Source: Nitrospirota bacterium (GTDB lineage: Bacteria > Nitrospirota > Nitrospiria > Nitrospirales > Nitrospiraceae). Taken from it: 64,000 bases of DNA. The notes beneath the pieces are model-generated. The model made no database searches. It was not told the DNA's origin and worked only from the letters and a program-made list of their open reading frames with translations. Location: assembly GCA_016219645.1 (NCBI GenBank), contig JACRLR010000020.1, positions 62,001 to 126,000 on the forward strand, written 5' to 3'. The number at the start of each line of letters is the position of its first letter. Positions within the stretch are counted from its first letter, which is position 1. The translations under genes were made by a program, and so were the position numbers. Of this stretch, positions 9,238-18,552 are shown one piece after another.

Positions 9238-9900
9238 ATGACGACGAAAGCCCTATCATCACCCGATCATCAAAAACGCCTCCGGGAGATTGCCAAGGCG
9301 CTTCAACGTGCGATGAAAAACCCGAAGATGGAGCTCGACCATCGTTCTCCTTGGGAACTACTCGTCGCCACGATCCTCTCCGCCCAATGTACCGACCAGC
9401 GAGTCAATCAGGTGACTCCTGCACTCTTTCGGCAATATCGACAGCCGGCAGACCTCGCAGCGGCCAAGCTCCCTGAACTCGAAGCGATCATTCGTTCCAC
9501 CGGTTTCTTTAAGAGTAAAGCGAAGCATCTTGTGGCCTGCGGCAAAACCGTTACCGAGTGCTTCGGTGAACAGGTCCCGCAGACGATGGATGAGTTGATC
9601 GCCTTACCGGGAGTCGGTAGGAAGACTGCCAACGTGATCCTCGGAAACGCCTTCGGCCAGCCTAGTATCGTTGTCGATACCCATGTGAAACGGGTGGCGA
9701 AACGGCTCGGCCTGACCCAATCGGACGATCCAGACCTGGTCGAGCAGGACCTGCAGCAACTCATACCGCGCCCCCAGTGGACAGCCTTTTCACAGCGCTT
9801 GTTGTTACATGGTCGCTATGTCTGCCTCGCCAGAAAACCTCAGTGCCGTACCTGTCCGATCTACCGGCACTGTACATGGAAGGAGAAAGGCTCCCAATGA
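9238..9900 (+). CDS. nth: Endonuclease III
   Basis: Bifunctional DNA glycosylase/AP lyase that removes oxidised pyrimidines in base excision repair. 220 residues from the ATG at 9238 (a TTG four codons upstream is possible). The helix-hairpin-helix is LPGVGRKTANVILGNAFG, containing the catalytic lysine region, followed by VDTHVKRVAKRLGL with the catalytic aspartate. The C-terminal 4Fe-4S cluster ligands have the family spacing C-x6-C-x2-C-x5-C (CLARKPQCRTCPIYRHC). The stop overlaps the yicC start (ATGA), so the two are translationally coupled. Confidence 0.95.
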   Translation: MTTKALSSPDHQKRLREIAKALQRAMKNPKMELDHRSPWELLVATILSAQCTDQRVNQVTPALFRQYRQPADLAAAKLPELEAIIRSTGFFKSKAKHLVACGKTVTECFGEQVPQTMDELIALPGVGRKTANVILGNAFGQPSIVVDTHVKRVAKRLGLTQSDDPDLVEQDLQQLIPRPQWTAFSQRLLLHGRYVCLARKPQCRTCPIYRHCTWKEKGSQ

Positions 9901-10775
9901 TTCGTAGCATGACCGGATTCGGCCGCCGACAAGCTCCCTGGCAAGACGGGTCCGTGACAGTTGAAATACGATCTGTCAACCATCGTTTTCTGGAGATCGG
10001 CTGCCGCCTTCCCCGACCGTTGAGTCACCTGGAAGACTCCTTCAAGAAGGCGATCCAACAACGCTGTGCCCGTGGGCGCATCGACATCACGGTGTCCCTT
10101 CAAGGCGGCAAAGGCCGAGCAGGAAGTGTCAACCTTGACCAAGCCCTCGCGAAACAGTACTATCAAGTCCTCCGCACCCTCAAGAACTCGCTGAAGCTGA
10201 GCGGTTCCATTGACCTTGCGCTCATATCCGGACTCCGTGACGTCGTATCGGTTTCGGATCAGCCAGCGGAAGATCCGAAGCTGGCCAAAGTTGTTCAACG
10301 GTTGGCCAGCCAGGCCCTGACTGACCTCGCTGCGATGCGGACAGGCGAAGGGAAGGTGTTGGCAGAGGACATGCGCGCGCGGATTGAAACGATCAGGAGA
10401 TATAAGACTCTCGTTGCCGGGCGAAGCCCGTTGCTTGCCCAGGAGACGTATAACCGGATGAAGCTTCGGGTGGAGAAGCTGCTGGTATCGGAAATTCCCG
10501 ACCTCCCGCGACTCTATCAAGAGTTGGCCGTGTATGCGGATCGAGGTGATATTACGGAAGAAATAGTCAGGCTGGACTCGCATATGATACAGTTTGAGCA
10601 GACGCTCAACAGCACAGAACCAGTCGGCAAAACCCTTGATTTCCTGCTCCAGGAAATTGGGCGCGAAGTCAATACGATCGGCTCAAAAGCCAACGATGCT
10701 GAGATCGCCGGTCAGGTAGTTCAGATGAAGGCCGAACTCGAACGTATCCGCGAACAGGTCCAAAACGTCGAATGA
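9897..10775 (+). CDS. yicC: YicC-family endoribonuclease
   Basis: A 292-residue protein starting MIRSMTGFGRR, the characteristic YicC N-terminus (YicC_N domain), with VEIRSVNHRFLEIGCRLPR following and a C-terminal DUF1732 block (KTLDFLLQEIGREVNTIGSKAND). YicC proteins are reported to be RNases acting on RNA hairpins. The start is fixed by the MTGFG motif and by the 4-bp overlap with nth; upstream in-frame sequence is the shadow of nth. Its stop overlaps gmk in an ATGA, as in many bacteria where yicC, gmk and rpoZ travel together. Confidence 0.93.
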   Translation: MIRSMTGFGRRQAPWQDGSVTVEIRSVNHRFLEIGCRLPRPLSHLEDSFKKAIQQRCARGRIDITVSLQGGKGRAGSVNLDQALAKQYYQVLRTLKNSLKLSGSIDLALISGLRDVVSVSDQPAEDPKLAKVVQRLASQALTDLAAMRTGEGKVLAEDMRARIETIRRYKTLVAGRSPLLAQETYNRMKLRVEKLLVSEIPDLPRLYQELAVYADRGDITEEIVRLDSHMIQFEQTLNSTEPVGKTLDFLLQEIGREVNTIGSKANDAEIAGQVVQMKAELERIREQVQNVE

Positions 10776-11506
10776 GCTCAAGCAGTACGACAAGTTCCAC
10801 GGCGCCGGCAGCAGCCCACCCTGACTCCTCGGTGGATCGGCGGGGAATTCTCTTTATTATTTCCGCACCTTCTGGAACGGGAAAAACCACGCTCTGCAAA
10901 CAGCTTGCAGCGAACCTCCCCGGATTGTGGCATTCAATCTCCTATACGACAAGGAAACCGCGGCCAGGGGAAAGGCATGGACGTGAATACTATTTCGTCG
11001 AAGAAGGCATATTTCGGGACATGATCGGCCGAAATGAATTCGTTGAATGGGCCCAGGTCTATGGACAACTCTATGGCACACCGCTGAAATCGTTGACCGA
11101 AAAAATCTCCCAAGGGATTGACGTATTACTGGAAATCGACGTCCAAGGGGCCATGCAGGTTAAGAAACGATTCGAGGATTCTGTGCCGATTTTTATTCTT
11201 CCTCCCTCCATGACCGTCCTCCGGTCGCGACTGCAAACCAGGGCATCCGATTCACCGGAAGAGATTCAACGGCGACTGCACAAAGTGAGAGAGGAGGTGT
11301 GGAGCTACCGGGAGTACGCCTACATCGTCCGAAACCATGACCTCGACCAGTCGCTTGGCGATCTCGAAAGTATCTTCAGATCGGAACGCTTGAAGACGAA
11401 ACGATTGAACATGACCTGGCTCGAGAACAATTTCATTTTCGACGATGACCAGAAACCAGAAGATCGCAAGGATCTTCCCTTACCCAAAGGAGTACCGCTT
11501 CCATGA
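10772..11506 (+). CDS. gmk: Guanylate kinase
   Basis: Phosphorylates GMP (and dGMP) to the diphosphate in nucleotide metabolism. The P-loop SAPSGTGKTTL is near residues 31-41, followed by the GMP-binding SISYTTRKPRPGERHGREYYFV. 244 residues is longer than the usual ~205 because of a Ser/Ala-rich N-terminal extension of about 25 residues and a charged C-terminal tail of about 25. An internal start close to RRGILFIISAP is possible but the ATGA overlap with yicC supports the long form. Its own stop overlaps the rpoZ start. Confidence 0.95.
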   Translation: MSSSSTTSSTAPAAAHPDSSVDRRGILFIISAPSGTGKTTLCKQLAANLPGLWHSISYTTRKPRPGERHGREYYFVEEGIFRDMIGRNEFVEWAQVYGQLYGTPLKSLTEKISQGIDVLLEIDVQGAMQVKKRFEDSVPIFILPPSMTVLRSRLQTRASDSPEEIQRRLHKVREEVWSYREYAYIVRNHDLDQSLGDLESIFRSERLKTKRLNMTWLENNFIFDDDQKPEDRKDLPLPKGVPLP

Positions 11507-11859
11507 TCGACATGTTGAGACTCTTGCCCCAATACACCGCAGAGGAGTTTGACTCACGGCATAGGCTGGCAATCGTTGCAGCCCAGCGGACGAAGCACAT
11601 TTTACAGGGATCACGTCATGCCCCATCACGCTTCACCAAGGAGACAACCATCGCCCTGGACGAGGTTCTCCGGGGACAAGTCAAGTATCTCGTCGGTCAA
11701 GAAGCGCGGGATGCCACGAAGGAGTCGAAGCGCAGCAGAGAAGGTGAAATGGAGCGCGTCGCTTCTATGAGTGGAGACGATGCAAAGGAAATCAAGAAAG
11801 AACTGAGCGTGTATGTCGACGACACCCCTCCGACAGTGGTGAGTGAGAACGAGGAATAA
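11503..11859 (+). CDS. rpoZ: DNA-directed RNA polymerase omega subunit
   Basis: Small RNA polymerase subunit that helps fold beta-prime. 118 residues. The RpoZ/Rpb6 core is DSRHRLAIVAAQRTKHILQGS (residues 17-37), followed by KETTIALDEVLRGQVKYLV. The C-terminal 45 residues are charged and low in complexity, beyond the typical end of omega. Position directly after gmk, with ATGA overlap, is the standard context. Confidence 0.92.
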   Translation: MIDMLRLLPQYTAEEFDSRHRLAIVAAQRTKHILQGSRHAPSRFTKETTIALDEVLRGQVKYLVGQEARDATKESKRSREGEMERVASMSGDDAKEIKKELSVYVDDTPPTVVSENEE

Positions 11860-11871
11860 AAGGAGGACAAG

Positions 11872-13137
11872 GTGGAAAGCTCCGGGCCCATAGGCCAGAC
11901 GTTGGTCGGGAAGCGGATCGTGCTGGGCGTAACCGGCAGCATCGCAGCCTACAAGGCCGTCCTGCTGCTCAGGGCCTTGCTTCGTGAAGGGGCGAGCGTG
12001 CATGTCGTGATGACGCAATCTGCCGTGAAGTTTGTCACCCCCCTGACGTTTGAAGTGCTCTCCGGCCACCCGGTTTCGACAGATCTGTTTGCCGCACATC
12101 AGGAGATGAAACACCTATCATTACCCGAACAGGCAGACGCCATCGTCATTGCCCCGGCCACGGCCAATTGTCTTGCCAAGTCAGCGCTCGGGCTGGGCGA
12201 CGACTTGCTGTCGACTATGCTCCTTACGGCACAATGCCCGTTGATTATGGCCCCGGCAATGGATGGAGGAATGTGGACCCATCCAACTGTCAGAGAGCAT
12301 GTGGAGACCCTGCGTGCCAGGGGAACCGTCGTGGTGGATCCCACTATGGGATTGCTGGCTTCCGGACAAATCGGCCAAGGACGTTTGGCAGATGAAGGTG
12401 TGATTCTAGAGGCACTTCAGACAGCGCTGGCTCCACGACAAGATTGGCGGGGACAACGTATTCTGGTTTCGGCAGGTCCCACGCAAGAGCCCATTGATCC
12501 GGTTCGCTTCATCTCTAACCGGTCCTCCGGAAAGATGGGCTATGCCATCGCCGAAGCCGCTCAGGCAAGAGGAGCCCAGGTCATCCTCGTCACCGGCCCC
12601 ACAGCCCTCCCATCTCCGAAAGGTGTCGAAGTTGTTTCAATCTCCACTGCTGAAGAAATGACGAACGCCCTGTCCACGCGTCTTGCATGGTCCACGGTGT
12701 TGATCATGGCAGCCGCCGTGGCGGATTTTCGCCCCAAACATCCTGTCTCGCATAAGATCACCAAACAAGGGCCCTCAGACCGAACGCTTGATCTCCAACG
12801 CACCACTGACATCCTAAGCTTGCTATCTGCCCAACGGACCACGCAGCTTATGGTCGGCTTTGCAGCGGAGACGACCGATTTGATCGCCCATGCAAAAGAC
12901 AAACTGACAGCGAAAGGGCTCGACCTCATCGTTGCAAACGATGTCACGACCGCGGGGGCCGGATTCGGCAGCGATCAGAACGCCGCCACTTTAATCGACC
13001 GGCAGGGGAACACGACTGAACTCCCGTTGATGCCGAAACGAGCACTCGCGGATGCCATTCTGAGCCATGCACAAGCACTACTCCGCAGCAGAGAATCCGG
13101 TCTGAGCTCCCATGCGGCTAATATGGGAAGAGGCTAG
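11872..13137 (+). CDS. coaBC: Bifunctional phosphopantothenoylcysteine decarboxylase / phosphopantothenate-cysteine ligase
   Basis: Two consecutive coenzyme A steps in one protein: the CTP-dependent ligase (CoaB, C-terminal half) and the FMN-dependent decarboxylase (CoaC, N-terminal half). CoaC marks are VLGVTGSIAAYKAVLLLRAL and the substrate clamp/active-site region APAMDGGMW. CoaB marks are VSAGPTQEPIDPVRFISNRSSGKMG and AAAVADFRPK. 421 residues is normal. The start is GTG at 11872 with an AAAGGAGG site 5-8 bases before it. A later CoA enzyme, coaD, is in this window at 42.5 kb. Confidence 0.95.
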   Translation: MESSGPIGQTLVGKRIVLGVTGSIAAYKAVLLLRALLREGASVHVVMTQSAVKFVTPLTFEVLSGHPVSTDLFAAHQEMKHLSLPEQADAIVIAPATANCLAKSALGLGDDLLSTMLLTAQCPLIMAPAMDGGMWTHPTVREHVETLRARGTVVVDPTMGLLASGQIGQGRLADEGVILEALQTALAPRQDWRGQRILVSAGPTQEPIDPVRFISNRSSGKMGYAIAEAAQARGAQVILVTGPTALPSPKGVEVVSISTAEEMTNALSTRLAWSTVLIMAAAVADFRPKHPVSHKITKQGPSDRTLDLQRTTDILSLLSAQRTTQLMVGFAAETTDLIAHAKDKLTAKGLDLIVANDVTTAGAGFGSDQNAATLIDRQGNTTELPLMPKRALADAILSHAQALLRSRESGLSSHAANMGRG

Positions 13138-13142
13138 CAGTT

Positions 13143-13937
13143 ATGGCTCAAAATCCGATCACCACTGTCAATGCCATGGAACTCGATCGACTGGCTACCC
13201 AATTAGCCAAAGACCCCCATTCCAAAGCGTTCATGCCATTGGCCGAAGAGTATGGGAAGGTCGGCATGTGGCAGGAAGCCGCCGCCGTCCTCGAAGATGG
13301 TTTAAAACTGTACCCCGGCTTCATCACGGCCATGGTCGCGCTGGGACGTGCCTACGATCACCTGGGTCAGGTCACGAAAGCTAAGGCGATTCTAGAAGAA
13401 TCCGTCAAGTTGAGCCCGGAAAACCTGCGCGCGCATCGGACCCTGATCAAGATTTATCAGAGCGAGGGACTCAACGAGTCGGCGCTGCAATCCTGTGCCG
13501 TCATTCTGGCAGCCAATCCACGTGATGAGGAAGCTCGTTCGATTCAATCAGCATTAGGTGGGCCTCTGAGAGAACACAAGGGACCGGCAACGCTGAAGCC
13601 GCCGGCTCCGGCCACGAGCAACCTCTCGACCCAGCAGGCTGCCCGATCGCCCGTTGCTGACGAGATCACAGCTTCCGCCATCCAAACTCCTTCCACCATG
13701 ACAGATCCAGCGGTCGGAGCAACGGAACTGGGTGCGAGCGCGCTCCCCGAACAGGATCAGGCAAAGGAACCGGCCGCGGTGCCTGAACTGGATCTTCACT
13801 CCCTCGACAGGGCAGGGACTCCCCCTCCTTCGCCTCACGCTGATGTCGTGGCTCAGCTTGAAGCCTGGCTTCGCGCCATCGAGTCACGTCGTCACGATCG
13901 AGACGACACGCCCCCATCGGACCCCAAGTTTTCCTGA
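13143..13937 (+). CDS. TPR-repeat protein, function unknown
   Basis: 264 residues, five bases after coaBC. Residues about 10-135 form three to four tetratricopeptide helices (PLAEEYGKVGMWQEAAAVLE, GFITAMVALGRAYDHLGQVT, NLRAHRTLIKIYQSEGLNES), a protein-interaction scaffold. The C-terminal half (about 140-264) is rich in Pro, Ala, Thr and Glu and looks disordered, ending with a short helix (ADVVAQLEAWLRAIESR). No signal peptide or membrane segment is seen. Partner and role cannot be told from sequence; the tight spacing places it in the same operon as coaBC. Confidence 0.8.
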   Translation: MAQNPITTVNAMELDRLATQLAKDPHSKAFMPLAEEYGKVGMWQEAAAVLEDGLKLYPGFITAMVALGRAYDHLGQVTKAKAILEESVKLSPENLRAHRTLIKIYQSEGLNESALQSCAVILAANPRDEEARSIQSALGGPLREHKGPATLKPPAPATSNLSTQQAARSPVADEITASAIQTPSTMTDPAVGATELGASALPEQDQAKEPAAVPELDLHSLDRAGTPPPSPHADVVAQLEAWLRAIESRRHDRDDTPPSDPKFS

Positions 13938-14043
13938 CTTCTTCATACGTTTGACCGGTCTGAGGCAGACTGCTACAATGCCGCTCTGCTGGACTCTCTC
14001 GCGAGAAATCATCCTCATGTATCCAGCCTATGAATAGACTGAC

Positions 14044-14595
14044 ATGCTACGAATACTGGTCTTACACGGTCCGAATCTGAATCTCCTCGGGACCAGGGAA
14101 CAATCAATTTACGGCACCCTGTCCCTCGAAGTTCTGAACAGGGCTATCACAAAACTGGCGAAGGAGTTGCCTGTTGAGGTGAAGCAGTGTCAGTCAAATA
14201 GCGAGGGGGAGCTGGTTACCTGGATTCAAGAAGCTCGGACGAGATACGACGGAATTATCATTAACCCGGCCGCTTATACCCACACGAGCGTCGCAATCCG
14301 TGATGCGATCGCGGCTGTCGGTCTGCCGACAGTGGAAGTGCATCTTTCCAATATCCATCAGCGGGAAAAATTCCGTCATCGGTCGTTTATTGCAGGAGTC
14401 GCTCTTGGGCAGGTCACCGGCCTGGGCCCAACCGGGTATCTCCTTGCGCTCCGTGGGCTACATGACCATTTAATCGCATCCAGACTCCAAAAAATGGCGC
14501 CCCCGCCGGTAGCTTCGCAGCGGAGGGCCAAAGGGACAAGACCCTCGCGGAGCCGATTCAATGACCGAACAGAGTCTGAAGGGAGTATCGAGTGA
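14044..14595 (+). CDS. aroQ: 3-dehydroquinate dehydratase, type II
   Basis: Third step of the shikimate pathway. The N-terminus [23 protein letters not shown] is diagnostic, with the catalytic tyrosine in the SIYG turn and the catalytic histidine in [18 protein letters not shown]. The core ends at about residue 148; 183 residues in total gives a basic, Arg/Ser-rich C-terminal tail of about 35 residues that type II enzymes (about 145-150 residues) normally lack. The tail may be functional or simply unconstrained sequence before the GTGA overlap with efp. Confidence 0.95.
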   Translation: MLRILVLHGPNLNLLGTREQSIYGTLSLEVLNRAITKLAKELPVEVKQCQSNSEGELVTWIQEARTRYDGIIINPAAYTHTSVAIRDAIAAVGLPTVEVHLSNIHQREKFRHRSFIAGVALGQVTGLGPTGYLLALRGLHDHLIASRLQKMAPPPVASQRRAKGTRPSRSRFNDRTESEGSIE

Positions 14596-15152
14596 TTTCC
14601 ACAACCGATTTTCGCGGTGGCGTGCGCCTGATGGTTGATAACCAGCCGTACTATATCGTCGAGTTTCAGCATGTCAAACCAGGCAAGGGTGGGGCATTCG
14701 TGCGGACGAAGCTGAAGAGCTACCTTTCAGGCAATGTATTGGATCGGACCTTCCGCTCCGGAGAGCGGTTCGAGGAACCGAATCTCGAAGAGCGGACCAT
14801 GCAATTCCTGTATGCGACCGGCGACGCCTACACCTTTATGGACACAGAAACCTTCGAACAGCTGACGTTCGACAAGGGCAAGCTCGGACAAAACGCAGAC
14901 CTCTTGAAAGAAAACATGATCGTGAAGATCCTTGTGTACGAGCATCGCCCAATCGACGTCGAACTACCCAACTTTATCGAACTGAAAGTCAGCGATACTG
15001 AACCAGGATTTCGCGGAGACACAGCCACAGGCGGCACGAAGCTCGCAACCGTTGAAACCGGAGCCACGATCAAGGTCCCCCTCTACCTGGAAAGCGGGAC
15101 TGTCATTCGGATCGATACCCGTACGAGAGAGTATGTGGAGCGTGTTCGGTGA
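14592..15152 (+). CDS. efp: Elongation factor P
   Basis: Helps ribosomes past polyproline stretches. 186 residues starting at GTG 14592, which overlaps the aroQ stop. The KOW-like N-domain reads [20 protein letters not shown], and the loop that reaches the peptidyl-transferase centre is [12 protein letters not shown] with Lys32 at the tip. The C-terminal OB domains end [17 protein letters not shown]. No modification enzyme (EpmA, EarP) is encoded in the window, so whether Lys32 is modified is unknown. Overlaps accB by 4 bp. Confidence 0.96.
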   Translation: MISTTDFRGGVRLMVDNQPYYIVEFQHVKPGKGGAFVRTKLKSYLSGNVLDRTFRSGERFEEPNLEERTMQFLYATGDAYTFMDTETFEQLTFDKGKLGQNADLLKENMIVKILVYEHRPIDVELPNFIELKVSDTEPGFRGDTATGGTKLATVETGATIKVPLYLESGTVIRIDTRTREYVERVR

Positions 15153-15721
15153 GCACTCCAAAGTCGAGTAAGTCGAAGAAGGGCAGAGCTCCGGCTATCC
15201 TGCCCCAGGCTTTGACTGAACCACCGAGTGGGCAGGGCATACGCCCCTTGTCAGGGGAACAGACTAGGCATATCCAAGAACTGATCGATCTGCTCAAGAA
15301 GAACAATCTGACCGAACTGGAGCTGGAACGCGAAGGCCTCAGGATCCGTGTGCGCAACGAAGTGGGGGTCAAGGCTGTTACAGCCAATGTCCTCGACCAA
15401 GCCACGCCAGGCCCGGCAGCGGCATCGCAACCGTCCGCCACAATCAATACACAGGCCGAAGTTACGCCCGGCATGATTACCGTTCCATCACCGATCGTCG
15501 GAACGTTCTACCGCTCCCCCTCGCCCGATGCTGATCCCTATGTTGAAGAAGGCGATTACGTGAAGAAGGGGCAGGTCCTCTGCATTGTCGAAGCAATGAA
15601 GTTGATGAATGAAATCGAGTCGGAGGTCAATGGGCGGGTCACGAAAATTTTGGCCGAAAGCACCAAGCCGGTGGAATATGGCCAGGCGCTCTTCCTTATT
15701 GATTCGACAGCCACGCCTTAG
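15149..15721 (+). CDS. accB: Acetyl-CoA carboxylase biotin carboxyl carrier protein
   Basis: Carries the carboxybiotin between biotin carboxylase and carboxyltransferase in fatty acid synthesis. 190 residues from GTG 15149. Biotinylation motif [10 protein letters not shown] with Lys151 as the modified residue. Residues about 36-70 form the helical dimerisation segment, followed by an Ala/Pro linker (about 84-105) and the biotinyl domain (about 108-188). The N-terminal 30 residues are Lys/Ser/Pro-rich. accC follows after a repeat element, and accA is at 57 kb. The window also has bioD, so part of its cofactor synthesis is local. Confidence 0.95.
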   Translation: MSTPKSSKSKKGRAPAILPQALTEPPSGQGIRPLSGEQTRHIQELIDLLKKNNLTELELEREGLRIRVRNEVGVKAVTANVLDQATPGPAAASQPSATINTQAEVTPGMITVPSPIVGTFYRSPSPDADPYVEEGDYVKKGQVLCIVEAMKLMNEIESEVNGRVTKILAESTKPVEYGQALFLIDSTATP

Positions 15722-15799
15722 CAGGCTGCAGAAAAACTCAGTCTATACGTAACAGCACCGCTGAAACCTCACAGAATGGCGCTGATGTTACAATAGCTC

Positions 15800-15951
15800 A
15801 GGATGCTCAAAAAGACCGTCCAGCAAGGCCGCAGCGAGTGAAGAAGGCTTAGGGCGAGGTTACGGTTAAGCGTCGAGCCGATTCTGGCTTGCTCAACCTT
15901 AACCTCAACCTTAACCTTCCGATAACGCCGGCGAACTTTTTCAGCATCCTG
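15800..15951 (+). repeat. MITE-like inverted repeat (family 2), accB-accC gap
   Basis: Outer ends AGGATGCTCAAAAAG and CTTTTTCAGCATCCTG pair; the left arm continues CCGTCCAGCAAGGCCGCAG as in other copies at 21.4, 47.2 and 51.3 kb. The interior differs from those copies: it holds a CTTAACC-rich stretch at 15897-15918, giving about 152 bp instead of 126. An alternative accC start at 15889 would lie inside it and is rejected. Confidence 0.75.
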
Positions 15952-15996
15952 TTAGGAGCCCGTCCCTCTTCCTGTGATCCACATCGGAGTATCTGC

Positions 15997-17337
15997 GTGT
16001 TCAAGAAAGTCTTGGTAGCCAATCGCGGGGAGATCGCGTTTCGGATCATTCGAGCCTGTAAGGAACTCGGCATTAAGACCGTGGCGATCTTTTCCGAAGC
16101 CGACGCAGCAAGCGTCCATGTCCGGGCCGCTGACGAGAAGGTCTGTGTCGGACCTTCAGATGCCGCCCTCAGCTACCGGAATATTCCTAATGTCCTGAGC
16201 GCCGCCGAGATCACTGGAGCGGATGCCATCCATCCCGGCTATGGGTTCCTCTCAGAAAACGCCCACTTCGCCGAAGTCTGCGAGTCCATTGGCATTAAAT
16301 TCATTGGCCCCACGTCCGAACACATCGCACTCCTGGGCGACAAAGCCAAAGCACGAGAAATTGTTGCCCACCGGGGCCTCCCTGTCACACCTGGCAGCCC
16401 CGGTGAGTTGAAAAGTGAACAGGGAGCCCTCGACGCAGCCGGGAAGATCGGTTACCCCGTCATTATCAAAGCCTCAGCCGGTGGGGGAGGCCGCGGCATG
16501 CGCGTGGTCAATAAGGCTGAGGATCTTGCGCGTGCGTTTCAAGCCGCACAGGCTGAGGCAAAGACTACATTCGGCAACGACGCTGTCTACCTCGAACGGT
16601 ATTTTCTCGAGCCCCGCCATATTGAAGTGCAAATTGCCGCCGACCATCGTGGGCATGTGGTGCATTTCGGTGAACGCGACTGTTCAATTCAACGGCGACA
16701 TCAAAAGTTGGTTGAAGAAACCCCCTCGCCAGCCGTCGACGAAAAACTTCGCCGGGAAATCTGCCGCGTCGCGATCGAAGCCGTCAAGGCCGTGCACTAC
16801 AGGAATGTCGGCACTGTCGAATTTTTACTCGACAAGGATCGCAACTTCTTTTTCATGGAGGTCAATACCCGCATCCAAGTCGAGCATGCCATCACGGAAA
16901 TGGTGACCGGTCTTGACCTCATCAAGGAGCAAATCAGGCTTGCTGATGGGCAATCCCTTTCCGTCAAGCAGCAAGACATCAAGCTGAATGGACATAGCCT
17001 AGAATGCCGCATCAATGCCGAAGACCCTGAAAAGTTCACTCCTTCCCCAGGGATGATCACCCGATATAACGCGCCGGGCGGATTCGGTGTGCGCGTTGAC
17101 TCGGCCATGGAATCGAACATGATGGTCGCCCCGTTCTACGATTCGTTGATCGCCAAAGTGATTACCCATGGAAGGGATCGGCAGGAATCCATCGCTCGCA
17201 TGCGCCGCGCCCTCGACGAATTTGCAATCGAGGGTATCAAGACAACGATCCCACTGCACAAACGCATTCTCGCCGACCCCGATTTCCAAAAAGGGCATGT
17301 CTCGACGACGTTCCTTGAGCGGTTCCTAGCCGGTTAG
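15997..17337 (+). CDS. accC: Acetyl-CoA carboxylase, biotin carboxylase subunit
   Basis: ATP-dependent carboxylation of biotin on AccB, the first half-reaction of acetyl-CoA carboxylase. 446 residues, the usual length. The start is GTG at 15997 (FKKVLVANRGEIAFRIIRAC) with GGAG eight bases upstream. The frame stays open to an ATG at 15889, but those 36 codons lie in a repeat element. ATP-grasp features: glycine-rich IKASAGGGGRGMR near 157-169, ERDCSIQRRHQKLVEE, and the metal-binding EVNTRIQVEHAITE. Confidence 0.96.
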   Translation: MFKKVLVANRGEIAFRIIRACKELGIKTVAIFSEADAASVHVRAADEKVCVGPSDAALSYRNIPNVLSAAEITGADAIHPGYGFLSENAHFAEVCESIGIKFIGPTSEHIALLGDKAKAREIVAHRGLPVTPGSPGELKSEQGALDAAGKIGYPVIIKASAGGGGRGMRVVNKAEDLARAFQAAQAEAKTTFGNDAVYLERYFLEPRHIEVQIAADHRGHVVHFGERDCSIQRRHQKLVEETPSPAVDEKLRREICRVAIEAVKAVHYRNVGTVEFLLDKDRNFFFMEVNTRIQVEHAITEMVTGLDLIKEQIRLADGQSLSVKQQDIKLNGHSLECRINAEDPEKFTPSPGMITRYNAPGGFGVRVDSAMESNMMVAPFYDSLIAKVITHGRDRQESIARMRRALDEFAIEGIKTTIPLHKRILADPDFQKGHVSTTFLERFLAG

Positions 17338-17346
17338 GACTCTATT

Positions 17347-17622
17347 CTACTGCTTCTGTTTCCCTGCCTCTTGAGATGACGATTTCCCCGAACCCTGCTC
17401 TGTGATCTTCTTGAATGCGCTCCCAATCGCAGATCCCATCTTGGGAATCTCTTTCTCTATGTTCTGAGCCGCACTCTTGATTCCTCTCCCGAGGTCGTCC
17501 ACCGTGATGCCTTTACTCCCTTCGGTGTTCTGTCTGTCGGCAGAACTCGACGGAACCGTCGTGATTGCTTCGATAAACCCGATCACGAATAGTGCCGCAA
17601 TGATCATGACCATCCGGTGCAT
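17347..17622 (-). CDS. Small exported protein, unknown
   Basis: 91 residues from the ATG at 17622 (a TTG eight codons upstream is possible). The N-terminus MHRMVMIIAALFVIGFIEAI is a signal peptide or membrane anchor. The mature part has an amphipathic stretch (GITVDDLGRGIKSAAQNIEKEIPKMGSAI) and a Gln/Ser/Lys-rich tail. No cysteine at a lipobox position. The middle resembles small apolipophorin-like helices of envelope proteins, but I do not recognise a family. It ends 10 bp from accC, tail to tail. Confidence 0.6.
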   Translation of the reverse strand: MHRMVMIIAALFVIGFIEAITTVPSSSADRQNTEGSKGITVDDLGRGIKSAAQNIEKEIPKMGSAIGSAFKKITEQGSGKSSSQEAGKQKQ

Positions 17623-17723
17623 AACAGCCCCCCGCCTGTGCTCCAAACTATTGGAGAGAAGAGATGCTCATTGCAGAAGGATTGCAGAAAAGCGAACGAT
17701 CGGTCAGAGAGACAGCAGGTAAC

Positions 17724-17927
17724 TCATGAGCAAGTCTCATTCATCTCTTTGCGGACCAGTTCCTCAGCTTTCAGCCAGTCTTCCACGTCGCGTTCCACCT
17801 GTCGCCCACGCCGCTCATAGAGTTCATAGGCTTTTTTCGCAATCCGCTCTCTCACCTCATCCGAATACTTCTGCATGGATTCAGGTTCATGTGCCACACG
17901 CTCGACGCCGGGACTTTTCGTCTTCAT
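17724..17927 (-). CDS. DUF2934-family small protein
   Basis: 67 residues from ATG 17927, chosen because GGAG lies eight bases before it; an ATG at 17933 is the alternative. The core ERIAKKAYELYERRGRQVE followed by RDVEDWLKAEELV is the DUF2934 pattern (helix, x-R-x-x-A-Y-E-x-W/Y-E-x-x-G, then D-x-x-x-W-L-x-A-E). The family is small, cytoplasmic and of unknown function. Confidence 0.7.
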   Translation of the reverse strand: MKTKSPGVERVAHEPESMQKYSDEVRERIAKKAYELYERRGRQVERDVEDWLKAEELVRKEMNETCS

Positions 17928-18062
17928 GGACATCACTCCATAGGACGACTGAGTCTTCATCCTAGGAACAAGGAAGCAACCTGTCAAGCTGCATAGACTT
18001 GTGCACCGACCTTGCATCCTCGATCTCAGCACACCTACAATAGATGGTTCTGCGAGGCCCCT

Positions 18063-18551
18063 ATGCCCTTCACAGTTGGTCTCTTCTTTCGCTTCCTTGC
18101 CCCATGTTCTAGGGCTTCGACTGCAGGTTCATCCCTAACACTGTCACAGGTGTACTTGCTGGGCTTCTGTGTATGGATCACGATCCTGATCCCGAATGGC
18201 GGGCCAGTGCATGCTGGATGGGAGTTGGCGAGTGGCAACGACGCGTCGAAACTGACCGTGTATGTCGACCGAGACACTATTCAACGCAGCGGGAAACTGG
18301 TGAAGATGTGGCAATTGTTCGACTATCAGACAGTCCAAACTGTCGCAGGCGATTCGCTGCTCTCTTACCAGCGGTACAACGAATACGACTGCGCAGGAGA
18401 GCGTACGCGTGTGCTTGCTTATACCTGGTTTTCGAGCAATATGGGGCGCGGGCGGGTGGTGTATAAAACCACAGAAGCACAACTGTGGGCATCGATTGTC
18501 CCACGAAGCATCGATCACACTCTCTGGAAAGTGGCCTGCAGTAAACAGTGA
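18063..18551 (+). CDS. Surface-adhesin protein E-like exported protein
   Basis: 162 residues from ATG 18063, preceded by GAGG. A hydrophobic segment near residues 31-47 (SQVYLLGFCVWITILI) serves as signal sequence or anchor. The mature domain has the layout of the surface-adhesin E fold: TVYVDRDTIQRSGKLVKMWQLFDY, then YNEYDCAGERTRVLA, then a Gly-Arg turn and a final WKVACSK. The two cysteines (EYDC and VAC) probably form a disulphide. Role unknown; periplasmic or surface location is inferred. A GC-rich hairpin starts directly at its stop codon. Confidence 0.6.
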   Translation: MPFTVGLFFRFLAPCSRASTAGSSLTLSQVYLLGFCVWITILIPNGGPVHAGWELASGNDASKLTVYVDRDTIQRSGKLVKMWQLFDYQTVQTVAGDSLLSYQRYNEYDCAGERTRVLAYTWFSSNMGRGRVVYKTTEAQLWASIVPRSIDHTLWKVACSKQ

Positions 18552-18552
18552 G

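Noticed and set aside
15889-15996. Upstream ATG start for accC
   Set aside because: The extra residues (LNLNLNL-like) come from a repeat element; GTG 15997 has a ribosome site and matches the family N-terminus.
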